This document shows, piece after piece, positions 46,739 through 56,703 of a stretch of DNA of 64,000 bases. The DNA is taken from contig NZ_JAFRSC010000033.1 in NCBI RefSeq assembly GCF_017427765.1, positions 62,001 through 126,000 of the forward strand. Reading direction: 5' to 3'. The stretch's first letter is position 1. Each line of letters opens with the position of its first letter. Below the pieces are notes generated by a model, which ran no database searches, was not told the origin of the DNA, and was given only the letters and a program-made list of their open reading frames with translations. The position numbers and the translations under genes are program-made. Origin of the DNA: Methanobrevibacter sp. (GTDB taxonomy: Archaea; Methanobacteriota; Methanobacteria; Methanobacteriales; Methanobacteriaceae).

Positions 46739-46813
46739 CGGACCTGGAGGGATTTGAACCCCCGATCTCAGGATCCGAAGTCCTGCGTCATATCCTGACT
46801 AGACTACAGGCCC
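46739..46813 (-). tRNA. tRNA-Arg (anticodon TCG)
   Basis: Reading the minus strand, acceptor GGGCCTG pairs with CAGGTCC (one G-U), followed by discriminator G and no encoded CCA. The anticodon stem CAGGA/TCCTG encloses CTTCGGA, giving anticodon TCG for CGA codons. The T arm contains GGGGTTCAAATCCC-type pairing and the D arm is normal. No intron is present. It lies end-to-end with the helicase gene. Confidence 0.92.
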
Positions 46814-46829
46814 AAAATTTAAAATGATT

Positions 46830-47813
46830 TTATTTTTCTGTTTTATCTTCACCATCTATGGAAATGATTGGAATATCATCAATATCTTCAACTTCAGCGA
46901 AAATATCATCAATAGACTCATAATCACGAACAACCTGTTCATATTCAAGTTCTTCAATTTCTTCAGCGGTTAAACCTTTTTTATCTTCTGGTTTTTCACG
47001 TGCTGGAGGAATTTTATCAAGTTCCTCTTGAGTCGGTGGTGCTGGTTTTTTTGGTGCTGATGGTCTTTTAAGTTTGTTTTTAATGTCTTTAATATTAAAT
47101 TCACCAATTTTGTAAGATTCCTTGTCTAATGGAATGTTACTTTTGGGGATGATTTTTTCTTCTTGTTCTTTTTTGGTTTTGGAAGATTCATCGTCATCAT
47201 CCTTATCAACGGAATTTATATTATTTGAAATTCCTTCCAGAGGATTAAATCCTAAAACCTTAATTAATCCATAGATTAATAATAATAGTCCAAATATGAA
47301 AAATATAACGGATATAAAGTTTGTTTCACCTGAAACAACATTATCTATGACTCTGTCACTACGTGATGAGAAAACAAATGCGCCGACAGCTATCAGTATC
47401 AATCCTAAAAATGCACTAACAAGTGCCAAAACAGGGGTTCTGCCAACTTTTGCATTAATCAGGTTGTCAAAACTTTCACTCATGTCACTAGTGAAATCAT
47501 CAAACATGTCTTCAGATTCATATTCTTCATCTTCTTCGGATGATTCTTTTTCTTTTGGTGTATTGATTATGAATTCATCGTCAATAGGGGTTTCTTCTAA
47601 ATTAATGGCATATGGGTTATCATCATCCGGATGATAAATGAATTCATCATCTATTTCATAATCTCCGTTTTCGTGATTTTCGTTGAGATAGTTAATTAAT
47701 TCAGCATCTTCTTCAACATCATCACTAACATCATTGACCTCGCTGGTTGTCACGTTGTCAATCATATCTTTAAGATTAGAAATCCTATGCTCTTTTTCTT
47801 TAGAATCTTTCAT
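46830..47813 (-). CDS. Acidic two-helix membrane protein of unknown function
   Basis: 327 residues with a long acidic N-terminal region (many D/E runs, about 1-125), two membrane helices (LALVSAFLGLILIAVGAFVF and FISVIFFIFGLLLLIYGLI) and an acidic/proline-containing C-terminal tail (RPSAPKKPAPPTQEELDKIP). No catalytic motif is visible. It lies between tRNA-Arg and tfs on the same strand, about 11 bases downstream of tfs, so it may share that transcript. Function is unknown. Confidence 0.7.
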   Translation of the reverse strand: MKDSKEKEHRISNLKDMIDNVTTSEVNDVSDDVEEDAELINYLNENHENGDYEIDDEFIYHPDDDNPYAINLEETPIDDEFIINTPKEKESSEEDEEYESEDMFDDFTSDMSESFDNLINAKVGRTPVLALVSAFLGLILIAVGAFVFSSRSDRVIDNVVSGETNFISVIFFIFGLLLLIYGLIKVLGFNPLEGISNNINSVDKDDDDESSKTKKEQEEKIIPKSNIPLDKESYKIGEFNIKDIKNKLKRPSAPKKPAPPTQEELDKIPPAREKPEDKKGLTAEEIEELEYEQVVRDYESIDDIFAEVEDIDDIPIISIDGEDKTEK

Positions 47814-47824
47814 AAAACACCCTC

Positions 47825-48133
47825 TTAATCATATGCTCTCCATGTATGTTTACATTTAGAACATTTAAAAATTCGGGTTGGAGCTTCATCAGCACTACGG
47901 GTTTGAATTAATTTATAAGTAGCTTTATCATGTCCGCATTCAGGACAGGTTTCATTTACGGTAGGGCCAACTTCAATATCTTCTCCAAGCATTTTAACAT
48001 TATCTTTAGCTTCTATATCTTTAGAAACTTTGTATTTGTTATCATTTGATAAATCTTTAGAATATCCGCATTTGCATTCTAATTTACCATCCTTTGGAAA
48101 TAACATAGCTCTACAATTGGGACAAAATTCCAT
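47825..48133 (-). CDS. tfs: Transcription factor S (TFIIS/RPA12-like RNA cleavage factor)
   Basis: 102 residues with two zinc ribbons: N-terminal CPNCRAMLFPKDGKLECKCG and C-terminal CPECGHDK...CSKCKHTW. The acidic tip RSADEAPTRIF carries the DE pair that enters the polymerase active site and induces cleavage of backtracked RNA. The gene is close to rpoL and csl4 in an information-processing cluster. Confidence 0.95.
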   Translation of the reverse strand: MEFCPNCRAMLFPKDGKLECKCGYSKDLSNDNKYKVSKDIEAKDNVKMLGEDIEVGPTVNETCPECGHDKATYKLIQTRSADEAPTRIFKCSKCKHTWRAYD

Positions 48134-48213
48134 TTAACTCTCCTCTATTAATTTTTTTATAAATACTCTATATAATCATAAATTATTTTTTTAAATTATT
48201 TAAATATATAGCA

Positions 48214-48636
48214 TCATATGCTCTTTTTTACGGTTTTTAAGCAATCGTTAATAATTTTTTCATGGTCAAAAGCAATATTTATTTCATCCAGTTTTTCTAG
48301 TGAAAATATTGCAATGTCACTTGCATCGCTGTCAGCTTTTTTTTCACTGATGTCTCCTTTTGCTGTGTAAACTATTGTCACGGTATGTCCTCTCGGATCT
48401 CTATCTGGCTTGGAATAGACATTAACCAGGTCTTTAAGAGTAACATCAATGCTGGTTTCTTCTTTTGCTTCTCTAATGGCTGCAGTTTCAACGGTTTCGC
48501 CATATTCTACAAATCCCCCAGGCAACGCCCAACAATCCTTATAAGGTTCATTTTTTCTTTTAATTAAAATGAAATCAAGATTGTCATCAAAAATAAAGAT
48601 ATCAGTTGTTAATGAAGGAATTTTGTAATTTGCCAT
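48214..48636 (-). CDS. NUDIX hydrolase
   Basis: 140 residues from ATG 48636, preceded by GTGATT. The NUDIX box reads GGFVEYGETVETAAIREAKEET, matching GX5EX7REUXEEXGU with the final residue variation common in the family. WALPGGF precedes it. The substrate is not predictable; ADP-ribose or nucleotide derivatives are typical. It lies between rpoL and tfs on the minus strand. Confidence 0.85.
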   Translation of the reverse strand: MANYKIPSLTTDIFIFDDNLDFILIKRKNEPYKDCWALPGGFVEYGETVETAAIREAKEETSIDVTLKDLVNVYSKPDRDPRGHTVTIVYTAKGDISEKKADSDASDIAIFSLEKLDEINIAFDHEKIINDCLKTVKKSI

Positions 48637-48665
48637 CAAATCACATTAAAAAAATAATAGTGAAG

Positions 48666-48944
48666 CTATAAAGCTTCGTCAATAAGTTTTTTAAAGTCAG
48701 TACTTTCTTTTTGGAGTTCTTCAGCTGCTTTTTTCAAGACAACTCTTGGTCTTTTTCCTCTTTTTGTTTTGATTGTCATTTCTGGTTTTCCAGTTAGAGG
48801 GTGATCAATATTGTAAACAGCATATTCAACGTCCGGATCCTGCATTAAAATGTGTCTTAATGCATTGCAAACTCCATGACTTTCATCTTTTACAATAAAT
48901 GTTAATTCTAAAGTTTTATCTTCAATAATTTCAATATTTTCCAT
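48666..48944 (-). CDS. rpoL: DNA-directed RNA polymerase subunit L
   Basis: 92 residues, homologue of eukaryotic Rpb11/AC19, which dimerises with RpoD during polymerase assembly. The core GVCNALRHILMQDPDVEYAVYNIDHPLTGKPEMTI is characteristic. It starts 13 bases after csl4, giving the order csl4-rpoL on the minus strand. Confidence 0.93.
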   Translation of the reverse strand: MENIEIIEDKTLELTFIVKDESHGVCNALRHILMQDPDVEYAVYNIDHPLTGKPEMTIKTKRGKRPRVVLKKAAEELQKESTDFKKLIDEAL

Positions 48945-48957
48945 TTTATCAACCTAA

Positions 48958-49527
48958 TTAATCATTAATGTAGTTTTTAGAAACTTTACGCCTTTCTTTT
49001 TTATTACAAGTATTACATTGAAGTTCATTTTCCTTTGAGGTAGTGTGCATATAATCTCTGCAGCGTGTACACATTGCCTTAAGCACTCCGCAATCCTCAT
49101 CAACGGTACCTAAATCAACATTATCTCCTGTAATTTTTACTACTTTAGCTTGGATAATGTCTCCTATTCTAAAAGCGTCTGATAATTTTTCTAGATAATC
49201 TTTTTTAGCTTGAGATATATGGATTGCTCCCATATAAGGAAGAGCTAAAGGTCTTGCATTATCTTTAATGCATTCGATATTCACGTTTGCTCTTTGAGGT
49301 TTAATATCGGTAATCTGACCGTATACTATATCTCCAACTTTTAGAAGAGCTGGTTTTGCAGTACCCTCAACAGAAATAACCTTCATTTTTTGATTAATTT
49401 TAACATTACCAAGTACTGATGATTTTATGTCACCATTATCGTCATAAGTACCTTCTCCTGGGAGATACTGTTCGATTATTCCTAATTTATCTCCAGGCAT
49501 TACTATTTTATCTTCTTTCTCACTCAA
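48958..49527 (-). CDS. csl4: Exosome RNA-binding subunit Csl4
   Basis: 189 residues. An N-terminal beta domain (MPGDKLGIIEQYLPGEGTYDD), a central S1 RNA-binding domain (about 60-145) and a C-terminal zinc ribbon (CTRCRDYM...CNTCNKKE). It caps the archaeal exosome together with Rrp4 and recruits RNA. It heads a csl4-rpoL cluster; other exosome core genes are not in the window. Confidence 0.93.
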   Translation of the reverse strand: MSEKEDKIVMPGDKLGIIEQYLPGEGTYDDNGDIKSSVLGNVKINQKMKVISVEGTAKPALLKVGDIVYGQITDIKPQRANVNIECIKDNARPLALPYMGAIHISQAKKDYLEKLSDAFRIGDIIQAKVVKITGDNVDLGTVDEDCGVLKAMCTRCRDYMHTTSKENELQCNTCNKKERRKVSKNYIND

Positions 49528-49600
49528 TTAAAATCACCAAAATAAAAGATTTATAAAAAATTTCTTAATATAATAATTTTATTTATATTAATATTTAAAG

Positions 49601-50605
49601 CTATTTATACCTTTCATGGAATAAAATTTCATCCAACTGGTAGTTTTCCCATTCTCTTTTATTCAATACAATTTCCAATTCCTGCGGTGTTAAAAGTGGT
49701 TTTTTATACATCTGCGAATCATCAATTGCAATTCTAGGACAGGCACTAACAACAAATGCTTCCAGTTCAAGATAAGGTAGCAATATATCCGGATTGATAT
49801 TGTCCGCTAAGATGATGTAGGCTTCCATTCCATGGTCTTCGAGATTCTTTTTGATTGCTTTTGCAAGTTCCATCCGATATTGTCCTTCTTTAGATGATAC
49901 AATAATTCCCCATTTTGTTGCGCTCCGGGCTTTAGTAATTCTGGCGAATCTAATCCTCAGAATTCTGTCGGCATACTCATCCATTGTTCTTAATTCATTA
50001 TTATACGGATCAATAGCCAATACTGGGGTACTTGCAAACAGATTAATTCCTAAAGGGTGGAAGTTTCCGCTTCCGATAAAAAGGATTATTTCAACGTCCA
50101 AATCTTTGATGGATGAAAAGTTACAGCCTAAAACCTGTCCTTTTCTGGTTGATGGGGAAGATCCTAAAATCACTTCCTTGCCGTTATCTTCCAAGTAATC
50201 TTTAATTTCAGCTAAAAGATGCAGGTGTTGTGTTGTTGTTACAAGTCCAACTCTTGAATAATTTTTAAGTTCTTCCAGGGATTTTTCTAGACTTTTTTTA
50301 ATGTCAATCTTTGAAAAAGCTTCAATAAAAAGTGTCGGAACTTCATATTTCAGTGGAAGTGGTGTGTGTCCGTAGTGTACTATCAAATCGACTGACCCCT
50401 TCATTTTCCAGTCACTTACATCACAGGCTCCAAAGCAAGGGTCACCAGAAATAATGACTGTTGCATCGGTTTCTGCCTCAATTTTACGGGCAATTTTTAC
50501 CGCCTGCATTTTAAGACCCTCCGGAAACTGAAGGCCGACGGTTTGTGCATCTTTTGAATTGATCTTACGGATTACTTTGTCCAAATCCATATCATACATT
50601 GACAT
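49601..50605 (-). CDS. dph2: Diphthamide synthase Dph2
   Basis: Radical [4Fe-4S] enzyme that transfers the aminocarboxypropyl group of SAM to a histidine of elongation factor 2. 335 residues from ATG 50605, which starts right after the hpt stop; the longer frame would overlap hpt. Cluster cysteines occur in [10 protein letters not shown] and [11 protein letters not shown]. It is translated directly behind hpt. Confidence 0.92.
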   Translation of the reverse strand: MSMYDMDLDKVIRKINSKDAQTVGLQFPEGLKMQAVKIARKIEAETDATVIISGDPCFGACDVSDWKMKGSVDLIVHYGHTPLPLKYEVPTLFIEAFSKIDIKKSLEKSLEELKNYSRVGLVTTTQHLHLLAEIKDYLEDNGKEVILGSSPSTRKGQVLGCNFSSIKDLDVEIILFIGSGNFHPLGINLFASTPVLAIDPYNNELRTMDEYADRILRIRFARITKARSATKWGIIVSSKEGQYRMELAKAIKKNLEDHGMEAYIILADNINPDILLPYLELEAFVVSACPRIAIDDSQMYKKPLLTPQELEIVLNKREWENYQLDEILFHERYK

Positions 50606-50606
50606 T

Positions 50607-51176
50607 TTAATCTTCGATTGTTTTTTCAATAACTACTTTTCCATCGATAACATCTAATTTCACGATAGACAATACATCTATTCCAGTTTCTTTTTCAACA
50701 ATTTCTTTTCCTTCACCTTTTTCAATGACTGCTACTGTTGATTTTATATCAAGGCCTAAATCCTGTAAGGTTTTAATTAAAGCTATTAATGTTCCTCCGG
50801 TACTTACAACATCATCTATAAGCAATATTTTTTCCCCTTTATGTAAATCGTTGATATAAAGGTTTGATGAACCGTAGCCTGTTTTCTGATAAACTTCAAA
50901 TTCACCTTCAAGACCGTATTGTCTTTTACGTATCACAACAAATGGAATATCGGTTGCAAGAGATAGGGCGGTAGCCAAGTGTATTCCCATAGCTTCAACA
51001 GCCACAATTTTATCAACATCTAAATCTGCATGTTTATGAACAGCTAATGATAATTCACGCAACATTTTAGGGTCCATTGCAGGAACTCCATCACTAATTG
51101 GGTTTACAAAGTAATTGTAGTCACCTTTTTTCACAATTGGTGATGCTTCTAAAGATTTTTTTACTTCCTCTAACAT
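50607..51176 (-). CDS. hpt: Hypoxanthine/guanine phosphoribosyltransferase
   Basis: 189 residues from ATG 51176, preceded by TGTGTGAG. The PRPP-binding motif [17 protein letters not shown] is present, with [11 protein letters not shown] upstream. The size and archaeal form ([13 protein letters not shown]) fit the purine-salvage enzyme characterised in methanogens. It forms an operon with dph2, whose ATG lies one base beyond the TAA. Confidence 0.9.
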   Translation of the reverse strand: MLEEVKKSLEASPIVKKGDYNYFVNPISDGVPAMDPKMLRELSLAVHKHADLDVDKIVAVEAMGIHLATALSLATDIPFVVIRKRQYGLEGEFEVYQKTGYGSSNLYINDLHKGEKILLIDDVVSTGGTLIALIKTLQDLGLDIKSTVAVIEKGEGKEIVEKETGIDVLSIVKLDVIDGKVVIEKTIED

Positions 51177-51274
51177 AGTCTCACACAAAAAATTTAAAAC
51201 TTAAGTAAATATAAATATATTTTAATATGATTATATAATTTTGCTAATATGAATTTTTTATTGAGTGATTAAAA

Positions 51275-52624
51275 ATGGCAATGCTCGGAAATTTAGGAGA
51301 AAATCTTACTAATACGATGAAAAAGTTAGTGGGAATGTCTGTTATTGATAAGAAAACAATAAAAGAAGTTGTCAAAGACATTCAACGTGCTTTAATTCAA
51401 TCTGACGTTAATATTAAATTAGTTTTAGATTTATCAAAAAAAATTGAGGAAAGGGCTCTTGAAGAGGAACCTCCAAAGGGTATTACTCCAAGAGAACATG
51501 TTATAACCATCATTTATGAAGAGATGGTAAACCTTTTAGGCAGTGAGGCTGCCGGACTGGACATTAATGAAAGGCCTTACAAAATTCTGTTCCTGGGTCT
51601 TCAGGGTAGTGGTAAGACTACTACAATCGGTAAATTATGCAGATACCTGCAAAAGAAAGGTTTCAACCCAGCAGTGGTCTGTACAGATACATGGAGGCCT
51701 GCGGCTTACGAACAGTTAAGGCAACTGACTGAAGAGATGGATGTTCCGTTATATGGGGATCCTGAAAATAAGGATGCTCTCGATTTGGCCCAAAAAGGTT
51801 TGCAGGAATTTAAAAACAGAAAAGTTATTATTTTCGATACTGCAGGTAGGCACAAGCAGGAAGAAGATCTGATTGCTGAGATGGACGAATTGGATAATAT
51901 AATTAATCCTACCGAAGCTATTCTTGTTATTGACGGTACAATAGGCCAACAGGCAGGTGAACAGGCAAGAGCATTTTCACAGGCTACAGATATAGGATCA
52001 ATCATCATTACCAAATTGGACGGTTCAGCCAAAGGGGGAGGTGCAATGTCTGCTGTAGCAGAAACAGGTGCTCCAATCAAATTCATCGGTACCGGTGAGA
52101 GAATTGATGACTTTGAGCTATTTGATCCTGAAAGATTTATTTCAAGACTGCTTGGAATGGGAGACATCAAATCCCTTATAGAAAAAGCTGAGGAAAACAT
52201 TGACGAGGACATTGCCGAAAAAACCATGAACAACATGCTGACAGGTAAATTCACATTAATGGACATGAAAAACCAGTTTGAAATGATGAACAGTATGGGT
52301 CCGATGCAGCAGGTCCTTAATATGATTCCTGGAATGGGAAACAAGATTACAAAAGAAGCGTCAAAAATGACAGAAGATAAAATAGATTCCTATAAAATCA
52401 TGATGTCCTCAATGACAGAAGAGGAAATGCTAAATCCTAAAATCATCAAACAGTCACGTGTCCGCAGAATTGCTCGTGGGTCAGGTGTTGATGAAAGTGA
52501 AGTCAAAGAACTTTTAAGATATTACAACAACACCAAAAAGACCATGAAAGGTATCGGAAAACGTGGTGGCCGTTTAGGCGGCGGTGCAATGAATCGTATG
52601 ATGGGCCAATTCATGAACAGATAA
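51275..52624 (+). CDS. ffh: Signal recognition particle protein SRP54
   Basis: GTPase that binds signal peptides and 7S RNA. 449 residues: N-domain helices, G-domain with [26 protein letters not shown] and [12 protein letters not shown], then the methionine-rich M-domain (about 300-440; [21 protein letters not shown]). The C-terminal [17 protein letters not shown] tail is typical. It is followed two bases later by pus10, suggesting co-transcription. Confidence 0.97.
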   Translation: MAMLGNLGENLTNTMKKLVGMSVIDKKTIKEVVKDIQRALIQSDVNIKLVLDLSKKIEERALEEEPPKGITPREHVITIIYEEMVNLLGSEAAGLDINERPYKILFLGLQGSGKTTTIGKLCRYLQKKGFNPAVVCTDTWRPAAYEQLRQLTEEMDVPLYGDPENKDALDLAQKGLQEFKNRKVIIFDTAGRHKQEEDLIAEMDELDNIINPTEAILVIDGTIGQQAGEQARAFSQATDIGSIIITKLDGSAKGGGAMSAVAETGAPIKFIGTGERIDDFELFDPERFISRLLGMGDIKSLIEKAEENIDEDIAEKTMNNMLTGKFTLMDMKNQFEMMNSMGPMQQVLNMIPGMGNKITKEASKMTEDKIDSYKIMMSSMTEEEMLNPKIIKQSRVRRIARGSGVDESEVKELLRYYNNTKKTMKGIGKRGGRLGGGAMNRMMGQFMNR

Positions 52625-52625
52625 C

Positions 52626-53834
52626 ATGTACGAATTAGCTAAAAAAATTTTGGATGAAACAGATGGAAAAATCTGTAAAAATTGTTTAGGACGTAAATTA
52701 TCAAAAACAATTGAAGGCTCAAACAACATTGAAAGAGCTGATAAAGTATGTGACGAGTTCGGCATTGACTTGGATGACGTTGAATGCGTAATCTGCGATA
52801 ACCTGTTTGACAAACTTGATGAGAATTTATACAAAAAGATTGATGATAAAATCAAACAGTTAGGCGTTGAATTTGAAACATTTCTTGTAGGATCTCAAAT
52901 TGATAAGGAAATTCAAAAAAGAGATGAAGAATTTTCCGAAAAATTCGATTTAACTGTTGAAACCATTAAAAAAGAAGTAAACCGGTTAATTGGTCTTGGA
53001 ATTTGGGAAAGGTATGATAAAGAAGCCGAATTTGAAAGACAAGACATTGTTTTTAATGTTGATTTAAGAAGAAAGCCAAAAGTTAAAATTCAGATTAATC
53101 CGTTATACATTGAAGGTAAATATAATAAATTAAAACGTGGAATACCTCAGACAAAATGGCCTTGCAGCAAATGTAAAGGCAGAGGATGTGAAGAATGTAA
53201 TTTCACAGGAAAACAATATCCCGAATCAGTAGAAGAGTTAATCTCCGAGCATGTATTAAAGTTAACCAAAGGTCGTGAAGCAAAATTCCACGGTGCCGGC
53301 CGTGAAGACATTGATGTGTTAATGTTGGGTTCCGGCAGGCCATTCGTTTTGGAAATTAAAGAACCGAGAATCCGAAATCTGGATTATGCTAAACTGGAAT
53401 CTGAAATAAATAAGATAAATGAGGGAAAAACTGCTTATCATAATCTCCATCCATGTGAAAGGCCAAGAAAAGCTGAAATTAAACAGTCCTCACCTAATAC
53501 GTATAAAGTTTATAGGGCAATCGTTAAATGTGATGAGGCATTTGACGAGTCCAAACTCGATGAATTAACAAAACTAAATGAAATCCACCAGCAAACACCA
53601 TTGCGCGTACTTAGAAGACGTACCGATATGGTGCGCATTAAACATGTTCTTGATTTGTCATATGAAATAATTGATGATATGACATTTGCAATGACCATCA
53701 AAACAGAGGGTGGACTATACATTAAAGAATTAATTTCCGGCGATGAAGGAAGAAGCAAACCTAATGTAGGTGAAATATTGGGCGTTAATGCTATTTGCGA
53801 ACAATTAGATGTAATTGAAGTAAGTGAGAAGTAG
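52626..53834 (+). CDS. pus10: tRNA pseudouridine synthase Pus10
   Basis: Makes pseudouridine at positions 54 and 55 of archaeal tRNA. 402 residues: an N-terminal THUMP-related part with zinc cysteines ([19 protein letters not shown] and [12 protein letters not shown]) and a C-terminal catalytic domain with the aspartate in [16 protein letters not shown]. It follows ffh and precedes moaC by five bases. Confidence 0.92.
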   Translation: MYELAKKILDETDGKICKNCLGRKLSKTIEGSNNIERADKVCDEFGIDLDDVECVICDNLFDKLDENLYKKIDDKIKQLGVEFETFLVGSQIDKEIQKRDEEFSEKFDLTVETIKKEVNRLIGLGIWERYDKEAEFERQDIVFNVDLRRKPKVKIQINPLYIEGKYNKLKRGIPQTKWPCSKCKGRGCEECNFTGKQYPESVEELISEHVLKLTKGREAKFHGAGREDIDVLMLGSGRPFVLEIKEPRIRNLDYAKLESEINKINEGKTAYHNLHPCERPRKAEIKQSSPNTYKVYRAIVKCDEAFDESKLDELTKLNEIHQQTPLRVLRRRTDMVRIKHVLDLSYEIIDDMTFAMTIKTEGGLYIKELISGDEGRSKPNVGEILGVNAICEQLDVIEVSEK

Positions 53835-53839
53835 ATATT

Positions 53840-54307
53840 ATGGGAGATGAATTTACACATTTAACAGACAGTGGAGTACACATGGTTGAAGTTGGCTCAA
53901 AACCTGACCAAAAAAGAAGAGCTATTGCAAAAGGAAGTATTTTTTTAGACAAAAATACAGTAGATTTAATTCAAAATGAGGAAATCAAAAAAGGAAATGT
54001 TTTAACTACTGCTCAAATTGCAGGAATTCAGGCAGTTAAAAACACTTCATCAATTATTCCACTTTGCCATCCGTTAGCCTTAACAGGAATAGAACTTGAT
54101 TTTGAAGTTAAAGACACTGAAATAATAGCTACATGCGCAGTTAATACTTTAGGCAAAACTGGTGTTGAAATGGAAGCAATAACTGGTGTTAGTGTAGCAT
54201 TGCTTACTGTATGGGACATGGTAAAAGCTGTCGAAAAAGATGAGGATGGTCAATACCCGGATACAAGAATCAGCGATATTAAAGTAATCAAAAAAGAAAA
54301 AATTTAA
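53840..54307 (+). CDS. moaC: Cyclic pyranopterin monophosphate synthase MoaC
   Basis: Second step of molybdopterin synthesis. 155 residues with [29 protein letters not shown] (catalytic histidine region) and [21 protein letters not shown]. The catalytic lysine lies in [13 protein letters not shown]. It is co-oriented with pus10; moeA of the same pathway is elsewhere in the window. Confidence 0.95.
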   Translation: MGDEFTHLTDSGVHMVEVGSKPDQKRRAIAKGSIFLDKNTVDLIQNEEIKKGNVLTTAQIAGIQAVKNTSSIIPLCHPLALTGIELDFEVKDTEIIATCAVNTLGKTGVEMEAITGVSVALLTVWDMVKAVEKDEDGQYPDTRISDIKVIKKEKI

Positions 54308-54376
54308 ACTTTATATACTAGTAATAAAATAATTATATACAGTTATTTTTATTGATTAATTTAAGGGAGAATTATT

Positions 54377-54538
54377 ATGGCGAAAAAAGATGATAAAATT
54401 TCTATGCCTCAAACCGGTGCAGGTTTAGTAAGATACTTTGATGAAGAAAGTTTAGGTCCAAAACTTTCCCCTGAGCATGTTCTTATTGCTACTATAATTT
54501 TAGCTATATTCTGTTTTGTTTTAAGATACTCAGCTTAG
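54377..54538 (+). CDS. Preprotein translocase subunit SecG / Sec61-beta
   Basis: 53 residues, the usual size for archaeal Sec61-beta. The cytosolic part reads [20 protein letters not shown], followed by the conserved [16 protein letters not shown] and a single C-terminal membrane helix ([15 protein letters not shown]). This tail-anchored protein is the beta subunit of the SecYEG translocon. GGGAGAATT precedes the ATG, and a TATA box CTTTATATACTA lies at about 54310. Confidence 0.92.
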   Translation: MAKKDDKISMPQTGAGLVRYFDEESLGPKLSPEHVLIATIILAIFCFVLRYSA

Positions 54539-54539
54539 A

Positions 54540-54574
54540 TATTGTTTTTTAAAACAATACTACTTTTTTTTATT
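54540..54574 (+). terminator. Terminator after Sec61-beta
   Basis: TATTGTTTT (54540-54548) pairs with AAAACAATA (54551-54559) with a two-base loop (a larger loop in practice), followed by CTAC and a long T run. Confidence 0.75.
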
Positions 54575-54587
54575 TATTTTGATATTC

Positions 54588-55412
54588 ATGTTAACTAAAA
54601 GAATTATTCCTTGTCTAGATTGTGATTTGCAAGTTCCAGAAGGCAGAGTCGTTAAAGGTGTTGAATTTAAACAGATCAGATATGCTGGTAATCCGGTAGA
54701 TCTTGCAACACGTTACTATGAGGAAGGTGCTGATGAGGTAGTCGTATTGGATATTACTGCATCACATGAAAGACGTGCCACCATGGCCGATGTTATTGAC
54801 AGGTTGACTGAAAATGTTTTTATGCCTATCTGTGTAGGCGGTGGAATAAGAAAAGTTGACGATTATATTAAAATGCTAAAGGCCGGAGCGGATAAATGCT
54901 CAACAAACACTGCGGCAATTAAAAATCCGGAACTTTTGACTGAAGCTTCCAAAGTTGTAGGTTCACAGGCAGTTGTAATTGGAATTGATGCCAAAAGAAG
55001 ATATGTGGACCATCCGGATGACGTGCCGGATAAGATTGTCATTGAAACTGAAAACGGATATTGCTGGTTTGATACAAGCATTTATGGCGGACGTGAGTTC
55101 ACAGGCATAGATGCTATTGCATGGGCAGTCAAATGTCAGGATTTGGGTGCAGGTGAAATTCTTTTGACCAGTATGGATGGTGACGGTACTCAAAATGGGT
55201 ATGACATTGAGTTAAATAAAGCTATCAATGATGCAGTTGATATTCCGGTTATTGCAAGTGGCGGTGTTGGCGAGCCGAGTCATATTTTGGAAGTATTTGA
55301 AAAAACCGATGTCAGTGCAGCTCTTGCAGCAAGCATATTTCATTTTAATCAGTATTCAATAGGCACAGTTAAACAATACTTAAAAGAAAATAATGTGGCT
55401 GTTAGATTATGA
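54588..55412 (+). CDS. hisF: Imidazole glycerol phosphate synthase subunit HisF
   Basis: Cyclase subunit of histidine biosynthesis, a TIM barrel of 274 residues from ATG 54588. Both catalytic aspartates are visible, in [19 protein letters not shown] and [10 protein letters not shown]. Phosphate-binding GGGIRKVDD and [11 protein letters not shown] are present. It overlaps the start of the glycosylase gene by four bases (ATGA). Confidence 0.95.
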   Translation: MLTKRIIPCLDCDLQVPEGRVVKGVEFKQIRYAGNPVDLATRYYEEGADEVVVLDITASHERRATMADVIDRLTENVFMPICVGGGIRKVDDYIKMLKAGADKCSTNTAAIKNPELLTEASKVVGSQAVVIGIDAKRRYVDHPDDVPDKIVIETENGYCWFDTSIYGGREFTGIDAIAWAVKCQDLGAGEILLTSMDGDGTQNGYDIELNKAINDAVDIPVIASGGVGEPSHILEVFEKTDVSAALAASIFHFNQYSIGTVKQYLKENNVAVRL

Positions 55413-56314
55413 TAATTAAAGCCCCTATTGATTTGGAATTAACCCAAATGTCCGGTCAGACTTCTCAGCCTCCATGGTTTAGGGAAAATGACTCTTTTAG
55501 AGAAGTTGTCATGGTTAGGGATAAACCGGTTCTTTTTGATGTTAAACAATCTGGAGATTATTTGGATTTTGATTTTACAGGAGATATTTCAAAAAAGCAG
55601 GCAATTTCCAAATTGAAGTATATTTACGATTTGGATTTTGATTTGAATAAATTTTATAAGTATTTGTCCAATCATGCAGAACTCAGTGAAATGTCAGAAT
55701 TTTGCAATGGCTTGAGACTATTTCTTGCAAAGGATGAGTTTGAATGTATAATCTCATCAATTTCATCGGCAAATAATTCTATCAAACGATGGACAAAATC
55801 CATGTGCGATATGAAAGAAAAATGGGGAAATAACTATTTTGATAATTATTATACATTTCCAGATAAAGTAATAATTCAGGATTTATTCGAAGATGATGAT
55901 GAAGAATCGTTGGTTTGCGGTAAATCTTGTGGAAATAACTTGAAATCATGTGGTGTCGGATATCGAGCACCCTATATGAAAAAGGCTTCAGAATTTTTTA
56001 CAGTTGAAATGGACCTCTCGGAAATTTATAAAATGTCATATGATGAAGCATTTGACACCATTTTAAAAGTTCCGGGCGTAGGACCTAAAGTCGCTGACTG
56101 CATATTGCTTTATGGTTTTAATTTTAAAGAGGCGTTTCCATCTGATGTTTGGATAAAACGCATTGTATCTCACCTGTACTTTGATGGAAAAGATATAAGT
56201 GTATCCAAGGTAAGGGATTTTGGAATGGAGCAATTTGGAGAAAATGCAGGTTATGTTCAGCTGTACATGTTCCATTATGCGCGCATGTCCGGATTAATGC
56301 AGAAACTGAAATAG
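55409..56314 (+). CDS. 8-oxoguanine DNA glycosylase, OGG1 type
   Basis: 301 residues. An N-terminal TBP-like domain is followed by the helix-hairpin-helix glycosylase core. The hairpin and catalytic lysine are in [17 protein letters not shown], and the catalytic aspartate in [11 protein letters not shown]; the preceding GVGYRAPYM supports OGG1 rather than AlkA. It removes oxidised guanine from DNA. It is translationally coupled to hisF. Confidence 0.9.
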   Translation: MIIKAPIDLELTQMSGQTSQPPWFRENDSFREVVMVRDKPVLFDVKQSGDYLDFDFTGDISKKQAISKLKYIYDLDFDLNKFYKYLSNHAELSEMSEFCNGLRLFLAKDEFECIISSISSANNSIKRWTKSMCDMKEKWGNNYFDNYYTFPDKVIIQDLFEDDDEESLVCGKSCGNNLKSCGVGYRAPYMKKASEFFTVEMDLSEIYKMSYDEAFDTILKVPGVGPKVADCILLYGFNFKEAFPSDVWIKRIVSHLYFDGKDISVSKVRDFGMEQFGENAGYVQLYMFHYARMSGLMQKLK

Positions 56315-56350
56315 AATTTATTATATCTGATAAAAAATATACTATTTTTC

Positions 56351-56701
56351 ATGAAAATCAGATATGCTACAATGATTGTTGATGACATGGCTGAAAGCGT
56401 CAAATATTACACAGAAACTTTTGATTTTACTTTTGATGAGGAATTTGATGTTCCGGGCGGTAAAATTACATTGCTTAATGGTGATGGATTTGCTGGACTG
56501 GAATTAATCGAAAGTACTGCTTTTGAAACTGGAATCTATTCTATCGGCATGGATGTTGAAGATATTAATGAAGAGATTAAAAAATTAGAGGAAAAGGGAG
56601 CTAATATTGCTTTAAAACCTGTTGAAACTCAAGTTGGGTACATGGCTAGAGTTATAGATCCCAACGGAATTAACATAGTTTTAGTACAACACACAAGATA
56701 A
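56351..56701 (+). CDS. VOC-family (glyoxalase/bleomycin-resistance fold) protein
   Basis: 116 residues with two beta-alpha-beta-beta-beta modules: MKIRYATMIVDDMAESVKYY near the start and YSIGMDVEDINEEIKKLEE in the second half, ending GYMARVIDPNGINIVLVQ. Substrate is unknown. The MFS gene begins two bases after its stop, so both may be one unit. Confidence 0.85.
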   Translation: MKIRYATMIVDDMAESVKYYTETFDFTFDEEFDVPGGKITLLNGDGFAGLELIESTAFETGIYSIGMDVEDINEEIKKLEEKGANIALKPVETQVGYMARVIDPNGINIVLVQHTR

Positions 56702-56703
56702 TT

